Shown: in pieces, positions 7,101 through 15,006 of the stretch | How positions within the stretch are numbered: the first letter of the stretch is position 1 | Layout of the letters: each line of letters begins with the position of its first letter | DNA from: Chitinophagaceae bacterium | Lineage (GTDB): Bacteria; Bacteroidota; Bacteroidia; Chitinophagales; Chitinophagaceae | Assembly: GCA_019747455.1 (NCBI GenBank) | Contig: JAIEQT010000185.1 | Span: forward strand, 1 to 17,674 | DNA length: 17,674 bases | Direction: 5' to 3' | Notes under the pieces: model-generated | Told to the model about the DNA's origin: nothing | Database searches by the model: none | What the model saw: only the letters and a program-made list of their open reading frames with translations | Position numbers and translations under genes: made by a program

Positions 7101-8300
7101 CTAAGTAGTCAAAAATACAGTTTTGTTCTGAATGATATGGTATAGTTTGATGCTAAGGGCTTGAAACAGCATTTTGCCGTTAGCATTCCGCTCTATGTAA
7201 TAGGCGGCTTTATCTAGCTCTTCAATAATCGCTTCTTGTTGACTAACAGAGGCAATTTTATTTAGCCTATTGGCGAAGTCCTTTTCGGCCTCACCGTGAT
7301 TAACTGCATTTTCGCCTAATATGCGTATTCGAATACTCAATTCGAGTAGGTGATTAAAGTAGCGTAAGAACTGCTTTTGTTTTTCTCTGCCCAGCGCACT
7401 GATATCTTCGCTAAATTTTACTTGAGCAGCGGGACCTGTTTTCAATATGGCATTAAGCCATTCCCGTAACAAACTCTGCCAGTCTTCGTCGGCATGTTGT
7501 AAGGCTTGTAGCGCTTCGCGATAGTTACCTTCAGCAACTGCGGCTATTTGCTTGGCTTTGTTAGCATCAGCACCAGCCCTTTGTATAAGTGCTTCTTCAA
7601 CGTCGGCATCGGTTAAAGTAGGAATCCTAACTAATTGGCACCTGCTTAATATGGTAGGTAATATGGCTTCTTCACTTTCTGCAACTAAAATAAAAATAGT
7701 ATTAGCGGGAGGCTCTTCAATAAGTTTAAGTAGTTTATTGCCCTCTTTGCCTAAGTATTCAGGCATCCATAGCAATAAGACTTTATACTTGCTTTCAAAA
7801 CTTTTTAAACTTAATTCGTGAATAATACGATTACACTCTTCTGCGGTAATATTGCCTTGCTTATTTTCGGCATTGATGCTTTGTAACCAATCGTACGCAT
7901 TACCGTATGGATACTGCTGAATAAATTCTCTCCAATCTGCGATATAATCTGTGCTCACCGGTTTATCACCCGGTTTACGAGGGATTACGGGATAGCTAAA
8001 ATGAAGATCAGGATGTATTAGTTGTTGCGCACGCTGATAGGCTGGCTGTTCCACAATTTTATCCGGAGGAATAAAGCCTGCAGCAGGTGCTAGGGCAGTC
8101 ATCCCGCCAAATAAATCTTCAACAACGGGTGCATCGGCAGGTAAACTCACCAGATATTGTGCGAAAGCCAAAGCTAAAGGCAGGCCGCCGGCTCCCTCCT
8201 TGGCCAGAAAGAGTAGCGCATGACTAATACGGTTATGTTCTACCATTTCAGTCAGATGCTGCTTGGTGGCTGTTTGGCCAATTACCTCAGAAAAAAGCAC
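7101..8300 (-). CDS. holB: DNA polymerase III, delta-prime subunit (clamp loader)
   Basis: The 399-residue protein begins MLFSEVIGQTATKQHLTEMV, the usual opening of delta-prime AAA+ proteins. The Walker A region is degenerate (KEGAGGLPLA, 34-43), normal for this non-hydrolysing subunit. The Walker B-like strand is VLLLWMPEYLG (174-184), followed by KLIEEPPANTIFIL (192-205) and the arginine-finger SRC motif ILSRCQ (217-222). It acts in the clamp loader that places the beta clamp on DNA. The start is GTG at 8300-8298; an in-frame TAA stands four codons upstream and the family motif starts immediately. The zinc module expected before HPDLHFSYP is missing its cysteines: only C156 and C221 exist in the protein, and residues 52-95 form an acidic, proline-rich replacement. 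Gap to the upstream gpx-like stop is 7 bases, so the two are probably co-transcribed. Confidence 0.93.
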   Translation of the reverse strand: MLFSEVIGQTATKQHLTEMVEHNRISHALLFLAKEGAGGLPLALAFAQYLVSLPADAPVVEDLFGGMTALAPAAGFIPPDKIVEQPAYQRAQQLIHPDLHFSYPVIPRKPGDKPVSTDYIADWREFIQQYPYGNAYDWLQSINAENKQGNITAEECNRIIHELSLKSFESKYKVLLLWMPEYLGKEGNKLLKLIEEPPANTIFILVAESEEAILPTILSRCQLVRIPTLTDADVEEALIQRAGADANKAKQIAAVAEGNYREALQALQHADEDWQSLLREWLNAILKTGPAAQVKFSEDISALGREKQKQFLRYFNHLLELSIRIRILGENAVNHGEAEKDFANRLNKIASVSQQEAIIEELDKAAYYIERNANGKMLFQALSIKLYHIIQNKTVFLTT

Positions 8301-8307
8301 GTGAGTA

Positions 8308-8841
8308 TTACTTTACGTATTTCAGAATTTCCTCACTATCAGGAGTTGTTTTACTAGGAAAGTATTGTAATATCTTGCCGTTTTCATCTAATAAAAATTT
8401 CCCAAAATTCCACTTAATATCAGCGTCTAATACGCCGTTTTCTGCTTTAGAGGTAAGCCATTTATAAATAGGAGCCATATCATCTCCCTTGACGCTTACT
8501 TTACTTGCCATGGGGAAACTTACACCATAATTCTTTTTACAAAACTCTTGAATCTCGCCATCTGATCCGGGCTCCTGACCACCAAAATTATTGGCAGGGA
8601 AACCAATGATCACTAGTTTATCTTTGTACTGGTCGTACACTTTTTGAAGGGCTTCATATTGCGGGGTATAGCCACATTTAGAGGCGGTGTTAACCACTAA
8701 AATTTTCTTGCCCTTGAAAGAAGCAAAATCAATCGTTTTGCCATCAAGACCTTTTACTTTAAAACTATGGATACTATTAGGGCCGGGTAGGGTAAAGGCA
8801 CTTAAAAAGAGTATTGTTACGAGGCTGAAAAAATATTTCAT
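8308..8841 (-). CDS. Glutathione peroxidase-family thiol peroxidase, exported
   Basis: A 177-residue thioredoxin-fold peroxidase. The catalytic set is visible: peroxidatic cysteine C56 in NTASKCGYTPQY, Q89 in FPANNFGGQEPG, and W144-N145 in IKWNFGKFLLD. C101 in EFCKKNYGVSFP is a candidate resolving cysteine. Bacterial members usually reduce hydrogen peroxide or lipid peroxides with thioredoxin rather than glutathione. The first 20 residues (MKYFFSLVTILFLSAFTLPG) are a signal peptide, so it probably acts in the periplasm or on a membrane. I chose ATG 8841. An in-frame ATG at 8892 would put 17 residues before the signal peptide and would start inside the heptamer repeat, so it is unlikely. It lies in a minus-strand run between comF and holB. 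Confidence 0.93.
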   Translation of the reverse strand: MKYFFSLVTILFLSAFTLPGPNSIHSFKVKGLDGKTIDFASFKGKKILVVNTASKCGYTPQYEALQKVYDQYKDKLVIIGFPANNFGGQEPGSDGEIQEFCKKNYGVSFPMASKVSVKGDDMAPIYKWLTSKAENGVLDADIKWNFGKFLLDENGKILQYFPSKTTPDSEEILKYVK

Positions 8842-8853
8842 ATGTTTTTTATG

Positions 8854-8861
8854 TAAAGGTA
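8854..8861 (-). promoter_or_regulatory. Possible -7 promoter box before the peroxidase gene
   Basis: On the minus strand TACCTTTA differs from TAnnTTTG at the last base and ends 12 bases before the ATG at 8841. The same spacing and nearly the same word (TAACTTTA) occur before the gene at 16815. No good -33 element is seen. If used, the peroxidase has its own promoter after the repeat array. Confidence 0.25.
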
Positions 8862-8867
8862 ATGGGT

Positions 8868-8958
8868 TAAATCTACAATCAGGAATCTTCAATTAGGTAT
8901 AACAGATGAAGATTCCAGATTGAAGATTCCAGATTGAAGATTGTAGATTGTAGATTGA
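8868..8958. repeat. Palindromic heptamer array (AGATTNN type) between comF and the peroxidase gene
   Basis: The right arm is seven perfectly phased heptamers, AGATTCC, AGATTGA, AGATTCC, AGATTGA, AGATTGT, AGATTGT, AGATTGA (8910-8958). The left arm has four in the opposite sense, TAAATCT, ACAATCA, GGAATCT, TCAATTA (8868-8895). A 14-base spacer separates them. The array starts 7 bases after the comF stop codon on the minus strand. The arms are complementary over much of their length, so a long hairpin can form in the comF 3' region. The same words make the array inside mutL. Confidence 0.8.
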
Positions 8959-8965
8959 CTATCAT

Positions 8966-9658
8966 CTACAGCGTATACGCTACCGCTGCAATGCTAAGTT
9001 TGGTACCCGGAACGCTGAGAATCGCTTCTCCGCAGGCTTCAAGGGTAGCGCCGGTAGTTATTACATCATCTATAAGCAATATATGTTTGTTTTGAAGGCT
9101 TTCGGGATCACTTATATAAAAAATATTTCTCATATTTTCCCATCTGCTAATTCGGTTTTCATGGGTTTGGGTTTTGGAATCAACCAGCCGAATTACCGAT
9201 TTTTCGAGTATAGGTTTAGCCCATTTTTCTTGTATTCCCTGCGCAATAATCATGGCTTGATTATAGCCTCTTTTATATTCTTTTTTGGGGTGAAGTGGTA
9301 AAGGAACGATAGCATCAATATCGTTAAAACGAGATGATGCAGCTAATGACTTACCGAGTGCATGACCAAGAAAAATTCCGCTATAGATATTGGCTTTGTA
9401 TTTAAGTGAAATGAGTAGTTGTTGTACTAATCCATGTTTATTAAAATAGTACAGTGCAGTTGCCTGCTCAATTGGGATACGCCCCCAAAAAATTTTCTCA
9501 ATAGTATTATGGCTACTATTTATAAAATGCGTTTCAGGTAATGAGATTTTGCAACGCGGGCAAATAACTTCTTTTGCATTGATGAAATCAGCTGCACAAC
9601 CTAAACAATAGTGCGGAAAAAATAAATCGCGAATCGCGATAGCCATTTTGTGAAGCAT
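8966..9658 (-). CDS. comF: ComF-family phosphoribosyltransferase-like protein
   Basis: The 230-residue protein has the double zinc motif CLGC (18-21) and CPRC (33-36). A type I phosphoribosyltransferase fold follows, with PLHPKKEYKRGYNQA (121-135) and the PRPP-binding motif HILLIDDVITTGATLEACG (192-210). ComF proteins are needed for DNA uptake in naturally transformable bacteria and are thought to act in the cytoplasm on incoming single-stranded DNA, but the reaction is not settled. The family is kept in many Bacteroidota not known to be competent, so competence should not be assumed. ATG 9658 is chosen; a second in-frame ATG four codons later is possible. It lies downstream of radA on the same strand; RadA also acts in transformation and recombination, so the neighbourhood is sensible. 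Confidence 0.93.
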   Translation of the reverse strand: MLHKMAIAIRDLFFPHYCLGCAADFINAKEVICPRCKISLPETHFINSSHNTIEKIFWGRIPIEQATALYYFNKHGLVQQLLISLKYKANIYSGIFLGHALGKSLAASSRFNDIDAIVPLPLHPKKEYKRGYNQAMIIAQGIQEKWAKPILEKSVIRLVDSKTQTHENRISRWENMRNIFYISDPESLQNKHILLIDDVITTGATLEACGEAILSVPGTKLSIAAVAYTL

Positions 9659-9730
9659 ACTGCAATATCGAGTGGCAGAAATTATTTTATTAAGGTATTA
9701 ACCGTAAGCGCTAATGTTTTTTAACGGTGA

Positions 9731-9815
9731 GTTTCGTCGGGTCGTCTGACTAAGTCAACCTTATGAGGCGCTAACGTTCCGACGATCTGACGATCTGACG
9801 ACTCGACGTTCCGAC
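9731..9815. repeat. Octamer array with inverted arm, abutting the radA stop codon
   Basis: Five phased octamers occur at 9773-9812: AACGTTCC, GACGATCT, GACGATCT, GACGACTC, GACGTTCC. The next GAC runs into the radA stop codon. An inverted arm lies at 9731-9746 (GTTTCGTC, GGGTCGTC). The arms are about 26 bases apart and partly complementary. The rest of the 156-base comF-radA gap (9659-9730) shows nothing I can name. Confidence 0.65.
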
Positions 9816-11185
9816 TAGAATAGCTGTTGATAAACCTCATCCACCCTGCCAAGTGCAATCACCTCGATACCTTTTTTTTCTTTGGTATTTATTTTATTAT
9901 AACGAGAGATAATTATTTTTTCAAAACCTAATTTTTCTGCTTCTGCAATTCTTTGTTCAATACGCGTAACAGCTCTTATTTCTCCATTCAAACCAACTTC
10001 CCCTGCGAAGCAAATCGATTTTGGTAAGGGAATATCTTCATAGGAAGAAAGTAGAGAACAAATAACAGCTAAATCTATAGATGGGTCTTCCATTTTTATG
10101 CCCCCTGCGATATTCACAAACACATCCTTAATGCCAAATTGAAAGCCACCTCTTTTTTCTAAAACAGCTAATAGTAATTGTAATCTTCTCAAATCAAAAC
10201 CGGTTACAGTTCTTTGCGGAGTGCCGTAAACACTGGTGGTTACAAGTGCTTGCACTTCGATAAGAAGCGGGCGCATACCTTCTAATGAAGCTGCTACGGC
10301 ACAGCCACTTAATACTTCTTCTCTTTGTGCAATGAGTATTTCAGATGGATTTGTTACAACACGCATACCATTCCCATTCATTTCATAAATACCTAATTCT
10401 GCGGTGCTGCCGAAGCGATTTTTTAGGGTACGTAATAATCGATATACATAATGTCTATCACCTTCAAACTGCAATACCGTATCTACCATATGTTCTAAAA
10501 TTTTCGGTCCTGCAATACCACCATCTTTTGTAATATGTCCGATTAGAAAAACAGGGGTATTGGTTTCTTTGGCAAAACGTTGAAAAGCTGCGGCTGTTTC
10601 TCTGATTTGCGAAACAGTTCCTGCGGCAGAATCGATTAATGATGATTCCATCGTTTGAATAGAATCTACTATGATGAGTTCAGGTTTTAATTTTTTTATT
10701 TCTTTAAAAATGGTAGTTGTATCCGTTTCGGTAAGTAAATAAAAATTCTGGTTTTGAATTTGCAATCGATCAGCGCGCATTTTTATTTGTTGCTCACTTT
10801 CTTCTCCACTGATATATAGAATCCGCATCGAAGAAAGTAGTAGTCCGTTTTGTAAGAACAAAGTGCTTTTGCCGATACCCGGTTCGCCTGCTACTAAAAC
10901 CAATGAGCCGGGTACAATGCCACCTCCTAAAACACGATTAAGTTCAGGGTCGGTAGTAATAATTCTTTTTTCCTCGGTAGAGGTAACAGTGTTGAGGGAA
11001 ACTGTTTTTGATTTTCTTTTTTCATCCGTGTAATCATCCCAGCTTTCTTTTTTTGTTGGCTCATTACGGGAAAGCACTTCTTGTGTGAACGTATTCCATT
11101 GTGCACAAGATGGACATTTGCCTAACCATTTTGTACTTTCATATCCACAATTACTACAAAAAAAAGCGGTTTTAATTTTACTCAT
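9815..11185 (-). CDS. radA: DNA repair protein RadA (Sms)
   Basis: The 456-residue protein has the full RadA layout. It starts with a four-cysteine zinc finger (C10, C13, C24, C27). A RecA-like ATPase follows with Walker A GEPGIGKST (100-108), Walker B ELIIVDSIQT (169-178) and the RadA-specific KNRFG motif (255-259). The C-terminal part resembles the Lon protease domain (about 290-456, with SLEGMRPLLIEVQALV and CFAGEVGLNGEIRAV). RadA is a hexameric branch-migration helicase that processes recombination intermediates. Length is normal for the family. The ATG at 11185 directly precedes the zinc finger. The stop codon touches the octamer repeat array. A perfect 10-bp hairpin lies 43-73 bases upstream of the start. 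Confidence 0.97.
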   Translation of the reverse strand: MSKIKTAFFCSNCGYESTKWLGKCPSCAQWNTFTQEVLSRNEPTKKESWDDYTDEKRKSKTVSLNTVTSTEEKRIITTDPELNRVLGGGIVPGSLVLVAGEPGIGKSTLFLQNGLLLSSMRILYISGEESEQQIKMRADRLQIQNQNFYLLTETDTTTIFKEIKKLKPELIIVDSIQTMESSLIDSAAGTVSQIRETAAAFQRFAKETNTPVFLIGHITKDGGIAGPKILEHMVDTVLQFEGDRHYVYRLLRTLKNRFGSTAELGIYEMNGNGMRVVTNPSEILIAQREEVLSGCAVAASLEGMRPLLIEVQALVTTSVYGTPQRTVTGFDLRRLQLLLAVLEKRGGFQFGIKDVFVNIAGGIKMEDPSIDLAVICSLLSSYEDIPLPKSICFAGEVGLNGEIRAVTRIEQRIAEAEKLGFEKIIISRYNKINTKEKKGIEVIALGRVDEVYQQLF

Positions 11186-11552
11186 ATTAGCTGAAAATAG
11201 GATAAATCAACACAGAATCTGGAAATGCAAAAGGGTCAACATTCCTGCTGACCCTTTTACTTACTAACCCATTAAATTCTAACACTAAGTTACAAATCTG
11301 GGCCACACGGCAAAATTAATTTTTTGCATTCAGCGGTATTCGGCCAATTCATATGTAGAATAATTTGCATACTTTTTTTTGTTTAGCGTAATTAAATGGT
11401 TGACTTAAAAAAGCCTGATTTTATAACTTCTGATTCAGGTATTTAGCCCAGAGGTATATTTATAATCAACTATTTAGCGGATTAAAAGCCGTTTTTACCG
11501 ATCATCAATTTTGTTTAATGATTTAAAAATTTATTTGTAAAAAAATTAAAAG
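11186..11552. other. Long AT-rich intergenic region between divergent radA and susC
   Basis: There is no credible coding frame here. It holds a 10-bp hairpin at 11229-11258 and an 11-base word AAAAGCCTGAT at 11409-11419 that also occurs in the susC leader hairpin. I see no tRNA, small RNA gene or clear promoter. It must contain the promoters of radA and susC, but no TAnnTTTG box with a partner element stands out. Confidence 0.5.
11229..11258. other. Perfect 10-bp hairpin upstream of radA
   Basis: AAAAGGGTCA (11229-11238) pairs exactly with TGACCCTTTT (11249-11258) around a 10-base loop. The stem has A-tracts and T-tracts at its base on both strands, which looks like a bidirectional intrinsic terminator. 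It lies 43-73 bases before the radA start codon, however, and no gene ends nearby. It could be a radA leader attenuator or a terminator for an unseen short transcript. Confidence 0.55.
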
Positions 11553-11554
11553 TG

Positions 11555-11652
11555 CATTAAAATTAATATAATGTTAAGGTTGATCGGCAGCTATTCGGTT
11601 ATTTAGGTGGTCAAAAGCCTGATAAATGGCTTTTATACCTAAATTAATCAAC
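11555..11652 (+). promoter_or_regulatory. susC leader element, copy A, with nested hairpin before the start codon
   Basis: This stretch up to the ATG is repeated at 17565-17663 with about nine substitutions and three single-base indels (hand alignment). It contains a nested hairpin. The outer stem is TTTAGGT (11602-11608) with ACCTAAA (11637-11643). The inner stem is AAAAGCC (11613-11619) with GGCTTTT (11628-11634), around loop TGATAAAT. The structure ends 9 bases before ATG 11653. A further inverted repeat ATTAA-AA-TTAAT lies at the upstream end. Confidence 0.7.
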
Positions 11653-14600
11653 ATGAGAAAAAAACTGCTAATTAGTTTTTGTGCTTTACTTTTCGCTATT
11701 ACAGCAGGGTTGGCGCAAACAACAACTGTTACAGGTAAAGTGACAGACGACAAAGGGACGCCGCTTGCTGGCGCTTCTGTTCTTGAAAAAGGCACCAAAA
11801 ATGGTGTAAGTGCCGATGCGAACGGATCTTTTACTATTAAAGTAAAATCTGGGGCAACCCTTATTATTTCCGAGGTTGGCTATGAGAACCAACAGATCTC
11901 ATCCACCTCTACGAATTTGCTGGTTAAGTTGGCGGTTGACACAAAAACCTTAAACGAGGTGGTAGTTACTGGTTCTGGTACAGCCACTACCAGGAGCAAG
12001 TTGGGTATTTCGGTAGAATCCATAAAAGGGGATAAACTCCCACAGATCCCAGCCGCTAGTATCGACCAAGCCTTGGTAGGTAAAATCCCAGGTGCACAAA
12101 TTTCATCTGTATCAGGTAACCCGGGCGACCAGGTGAACATTGTGTTGAGAGGTATTAATACAGTACAGGGAGGTACGCGTCCAATGATTATGTTGGATGG
12201 TACTGAAATTCCATTTTCTAACCTTAATACACTCGATTTAACACAGGTAGAAAGAATTGAAGTTGTTCAGGGCGCGGCCTCTTCTGCTTTATACGGTGCG
12301 CAAGGTGCAAATGGTGTAATACAAATTTTTACTAAAAAAGGAGTTAAAGGAAATGTAAAAGTTGATTTCTCTTCTAGTGTTGCTAATAACATTTATATCA
12401 ATGCCGGAAAATTTGGAAAAGCCAATTTACATCCTTATTTAACGGATGCCAATGGTAATATTGTTTCAGCATTAGCCAGTGGTGGTTTTACACCCGGTCA
12501 ACCACTTAGTATTGATCCGGTGCTAGGCTCCATCCTAGGTTCGGGTTCATTAGCGTATCGTTATGGAACGAACGTACCGGGACTACCTGCTGGATTTACT
12601 ACTCCCGGGGGAACTCAAAACTATACTCGTTATGGAATTCTAGATCCACGGAATACGAGTGACCAAGCGTATACCGGGAATTTAAAATACAACGATCAAT
12701 TTGCACAGGTTTTTCAAAGTGGTATTTCAAGGAACAATAGCATCACATTTAGCGGTGGTGGTGATAAAAACGATTTTAGTCTTACTTTATCCAATAACCA
12801 TGTGCAATCTGCTTTATTAAAAGACAACGGTTCATTAGATAGAACAAATGTGGTGGTGAATTTAGGCTTTGAGTTGTTTAAGAATTTCACCATTCGTTCT
12901 ATTACCAATATTATTTATACAACCAATAATATGCACCCGCAATTGGGTGGTGGAGGAGGTTATGGTTACGGACAAGGTAATTCCAATGCCGATGTGAGTG
13001 GAGTTTTCGGATTTTTGAACACATCTCCGTTCTTCGACCTAACCGCTAAAACCAGTGATGGTACTTATCCTAGTTATCAGCGAGCAAGTTTCGCCAGCGT
13101 TAACGCATTCAATCCCTTCTATCGGTTACAATACACCAATGGGGATGATAAGAGAATTGATTTGGTGCAAAGCTTACAGGCAAGTTACAAAGTCAATAAG
13201 TTTGTAACCTTGGATGCCCGTTATGGTATCAGCTATAGAAATGAAAATGCTATTTGGACCTACTATAACCAGTCTTTAAACAACAACTCAAATTTTTATC
13301 AGAGCTGGGCGGCTTATAATAACGGAAACGACAATACGGGTGAAATCAACAATTTCCAGTATTTCAATACCCGTCAAAACTTTTATACCAGTGCTACTAC
13401 GAAGTTAGATTTTGAAAAGGATTTTCATCTAAAACTGCCTATTCAATCTACTACTTTGGTGGCATTCGACTATAGAAAAAATAAGTATAAAGAATACGAT
13501 ACTTGGGGTCAAACGCTCCCTTTTAATCCTCCTATTAATTTACAGGCAGCTCAACAGCAGTTTGTATCCCTTGACTACATAGAGCCTTTTGTAACCTATG
13601 GTTATTTGGTTGATCAAAAATTTGATTATGCCAATCATTTGGGTATTTCCGGTGGCTTTAGAACAGATTATTCTTCTGCTTTTGGTGCGGGATCTAAACC
13701 TTTCACTTTTGGTCATGCCAATGGTTATATCAACGTGCATACTTTTGGATTTTGGGATCCAATTAGCAAAGTGGTATCGGCATTTAAAATTAGAGGTGGT
13801 TGGGGCCAGGCCGGTATTCAGCCGGGTGCATTCCAACGTTATCCAGTGTTGAATTTACAGCAAACCGGTAATGAGGTTACTTATACCAACCAAACCACTT
13901 CACGTAACCCTAATTTGAATGTGGAAGTTTCTACAGAGATGGAAGTTGGTACCGACCTTTCTTTTAATTTAGCAAAAACAGGAAAATGGTTCAGGTCACT
14001 GAATGCTAATTTCACTTACTGGAAAAGGTCAACAGACAATGCGATTTTCTCACAAAACGTTCCGCCTTCAACTGGCGCTTCTCAATTGCTAACCAATGCC
14101 ATCTCACTTTCTTCCAATGGATTGCAGTTGGGAATTAACATACCGGTTTACTACAGCAAAGATTTTACCTGGGATTTCACCGCCAACTTCGGTAAGCAAA
14201 AATCAACTATCGATAACGTATCGGGTGGAGATATACCGCTTACTACCGCTGCAGGAAGCTCAGGATTGATTTTGAAATCTGGCGCACCAATCGGACAAAT
14301 CTATGGCTACAAGGCCTTAACTAGCATCGATCAAACCAGGGCCGATGGAACACCTTTCATTCCTGCTGCCGATAAAACCAACTACGAAATTGTGGATGGC
14401 AGAGTTGTAAATAAACTTACGAAAGCCATCTTCTTTTCGGATGAAGCAACAGCTTTTGGAGATCCTAATCCTAAGTTAACTTCATCTTATATCAATAGCT
14501 TTACCTATAAAGGAGCCTTTAGCTTTGGCTTCCAGTTCGATTGGGTATATGGATCTCATTTATACAATCAAACAAATGAGTGGATGTACCGCGATGGTAT

Positions 14601-14988
14601 CAGTAGCGACTTCACCAAGCCTGTAACCATTAACGGACAAACCGGTGCCTATACCGCGTATTATGCAAGTGCCTATTATGCACTTGGAAATACAGCCAGA
14701 GGAGTAGGTAATAATACCACTAAAGACTATTTCTATTCCGATGCTTCTTTTGTAAGGTTGAGAAACGTTTCTCTTGGTGTAGATTTTGCTAAGTTATTTG
14801 ATATGAAATGGGCTAAAAAATGTCAACTTGTTCTTAGCGGAAGAAATCTATTAACTTTTACCAAGTACAAAGGATTGGATCCTGAAATTAGCTCAGGCTC
14901 TTCTAACTCGGCTTTTGATAGAGGTATAGACAATAGTACTATCCCTAATTTAAAAGCGTATCAAGTAACCCTAAATCTTGGTTTCTAA
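11653..14988 (+). CDS. SusC/RagA-family TonB-dependent outer-membrane receptor
   Basis: An 1111-residue receptor. Domains in order: signal peptide (1-22, ending ITAGLAQ); carboxypeptidase-regulatory-like domain (about 23-97, with VTGKVTDDKGTPLAGASVLE); a TonB-box-like LNEVVVTG (100-107); plug domain (about 113-230, with LVGKIPGAQISSVSG, IVLRGINT, PMIMLDGTEIPF and SALYGAQGANGVIQIFTKKG); then the outer-membrane beta barrel to the C-terminal phenylalanine (VTLNLGF). It works with the SusD lipoprotein encoded 18 bases downstream to import an unknown nutrient. The start is ATG 11653 (MRKKLLISF); an in-frame ATG nine codons earlier would add residues before the signal peptide and falls inside the conserved leader hairpin. 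No STN domain, so no ECF-sigma signalling is indicated. No glycanase or peptidase in the operon hints at the substrate. Confidence 0.96.
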   Translation: MRKKLLISFCALLFAITAGLAQTTTVTGKVTDDKGTPLAGASVLEKGTKNGVSADANGSFTIKVKSGATLIISEVGYENQQISSTSTNLLVKLAVDTKTLNEVVVTGSGTATTRSKLGISVESIKGDKLPQIPAASIDQALVGKIPGAQISSVSGNPGDQVNIVLRGINTVQGGTRPMIMLDGTEIPFSNLNTLDLTQVERIEVVQGAASSALYGAQGANGVIQIFTKKGVKGNVKVDFSSSVANNIYINAGKFGKANLHPYLTDANGNIVSALASGGFTPGQPLSIDPVLGSILGSGSLAYRYGTNVPGLPAGFTTPGGTQNYTRYGILDPRNTSDQAYTGNLKYNDQFAQVFQSGISRNNSITFSGGGDKNDFSLTLSNNHVQSALLKDNGSLDRTNVVVNLGFELFKNFTIRSITNIIYTTNNMHPQLGGGGGYGYGQGNSNADVSGVFGFLNTSPFFDLTAKTSDGTYPSYQRASFASVNAFNPFYRLQYTNGDDKRIDLVQSLQASYKVNKFVTLDARYGISYRNENAIWTYYNQSLNNNSNFYQSWAAYNNGNDNTGEINNFQYFNTRQNFYTSATTKLDFEKDFHLKLPIQSTTLVAFDYRKNKYKEYDTWGQTLPFNPPINLQAAQQQFVSLDYIEPFVTYGYLVDQKFDYANHLGISGGFRTDYSSAFGAGSKPFTFGHANGYINVHTFGFWDPISKVVSAFKIRGGWGQAGIQPGAFQRYPVLNLQQTGNEVTYTNQTTSRNPNLNVEVSTEMEVGTDLSFNLAKTGKWFRSLNANFTYWKRSTDNAIFSQNVPPSTGASQLLTNAISLSSNGLQLGINIPVYYSKDFTWDFTANFGKQKSTIDNVSGGDIPLTTAAGSSGLILKSGAPIGQIYGYKALTSIDQTRADGTPFIPAADKTNYEIVDGRVVNKLTKAIFFSDEATAFGDPNPKLTSSYINSFTYKGAFSFGFQFDWVYGSHLYNQTNEWMYRDGISSDFTKPVTINGQTGAYTAYYASAYYALGNTARGVGNNTTKDYFYSDASFVRLRNVSLGVDFAKLFDMKWAKKCQLVLSGRNLLTFTKYKGLDPEISSGSSNSAFDRGIDNSTIPNLKAYQVTLNLGF

Positions 14989-15006
14989 CATCCTAAATTA
15001 CTAAGC

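Noticed and set aside
7950..8180. A frameshift as the reason for the missing HolB cysteines
   Set aside because: The translation runs smoothly into the conserved HPDLHFSYP segment, with no better alternative frame.
8842..8892. Upstream ATG extending the peroxidase by 17 residues
   Set aside because: It would put charged residues before a good signal peptide, and it starts within the heptamer repeat.
8908..8958. Regularly spaced repeats suggesting a small CRISPR array
   Set aside because: The units are 7 bases long with no spacers between them and sit in an inverted arrangement; no cas gene is present.
11409..11419. AAAAGCCTGAT as a third, decayed copy of the leader hairpin
   Set aside because: Only 11 bases match, and neither stem partner nor flanking sequence is present; probably chance in AT-rich DNA.
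11626..11652. Upstream ATG extending susC by nine residues
   Set aside because: It lies in the conserved hairpin, and the MRKK start gives a normal signal peptide.
13598..13852. Open frame overlapping the susC barrel in another frame
   Set aside because: It is a shadow of susC codons, with no start context or domain.
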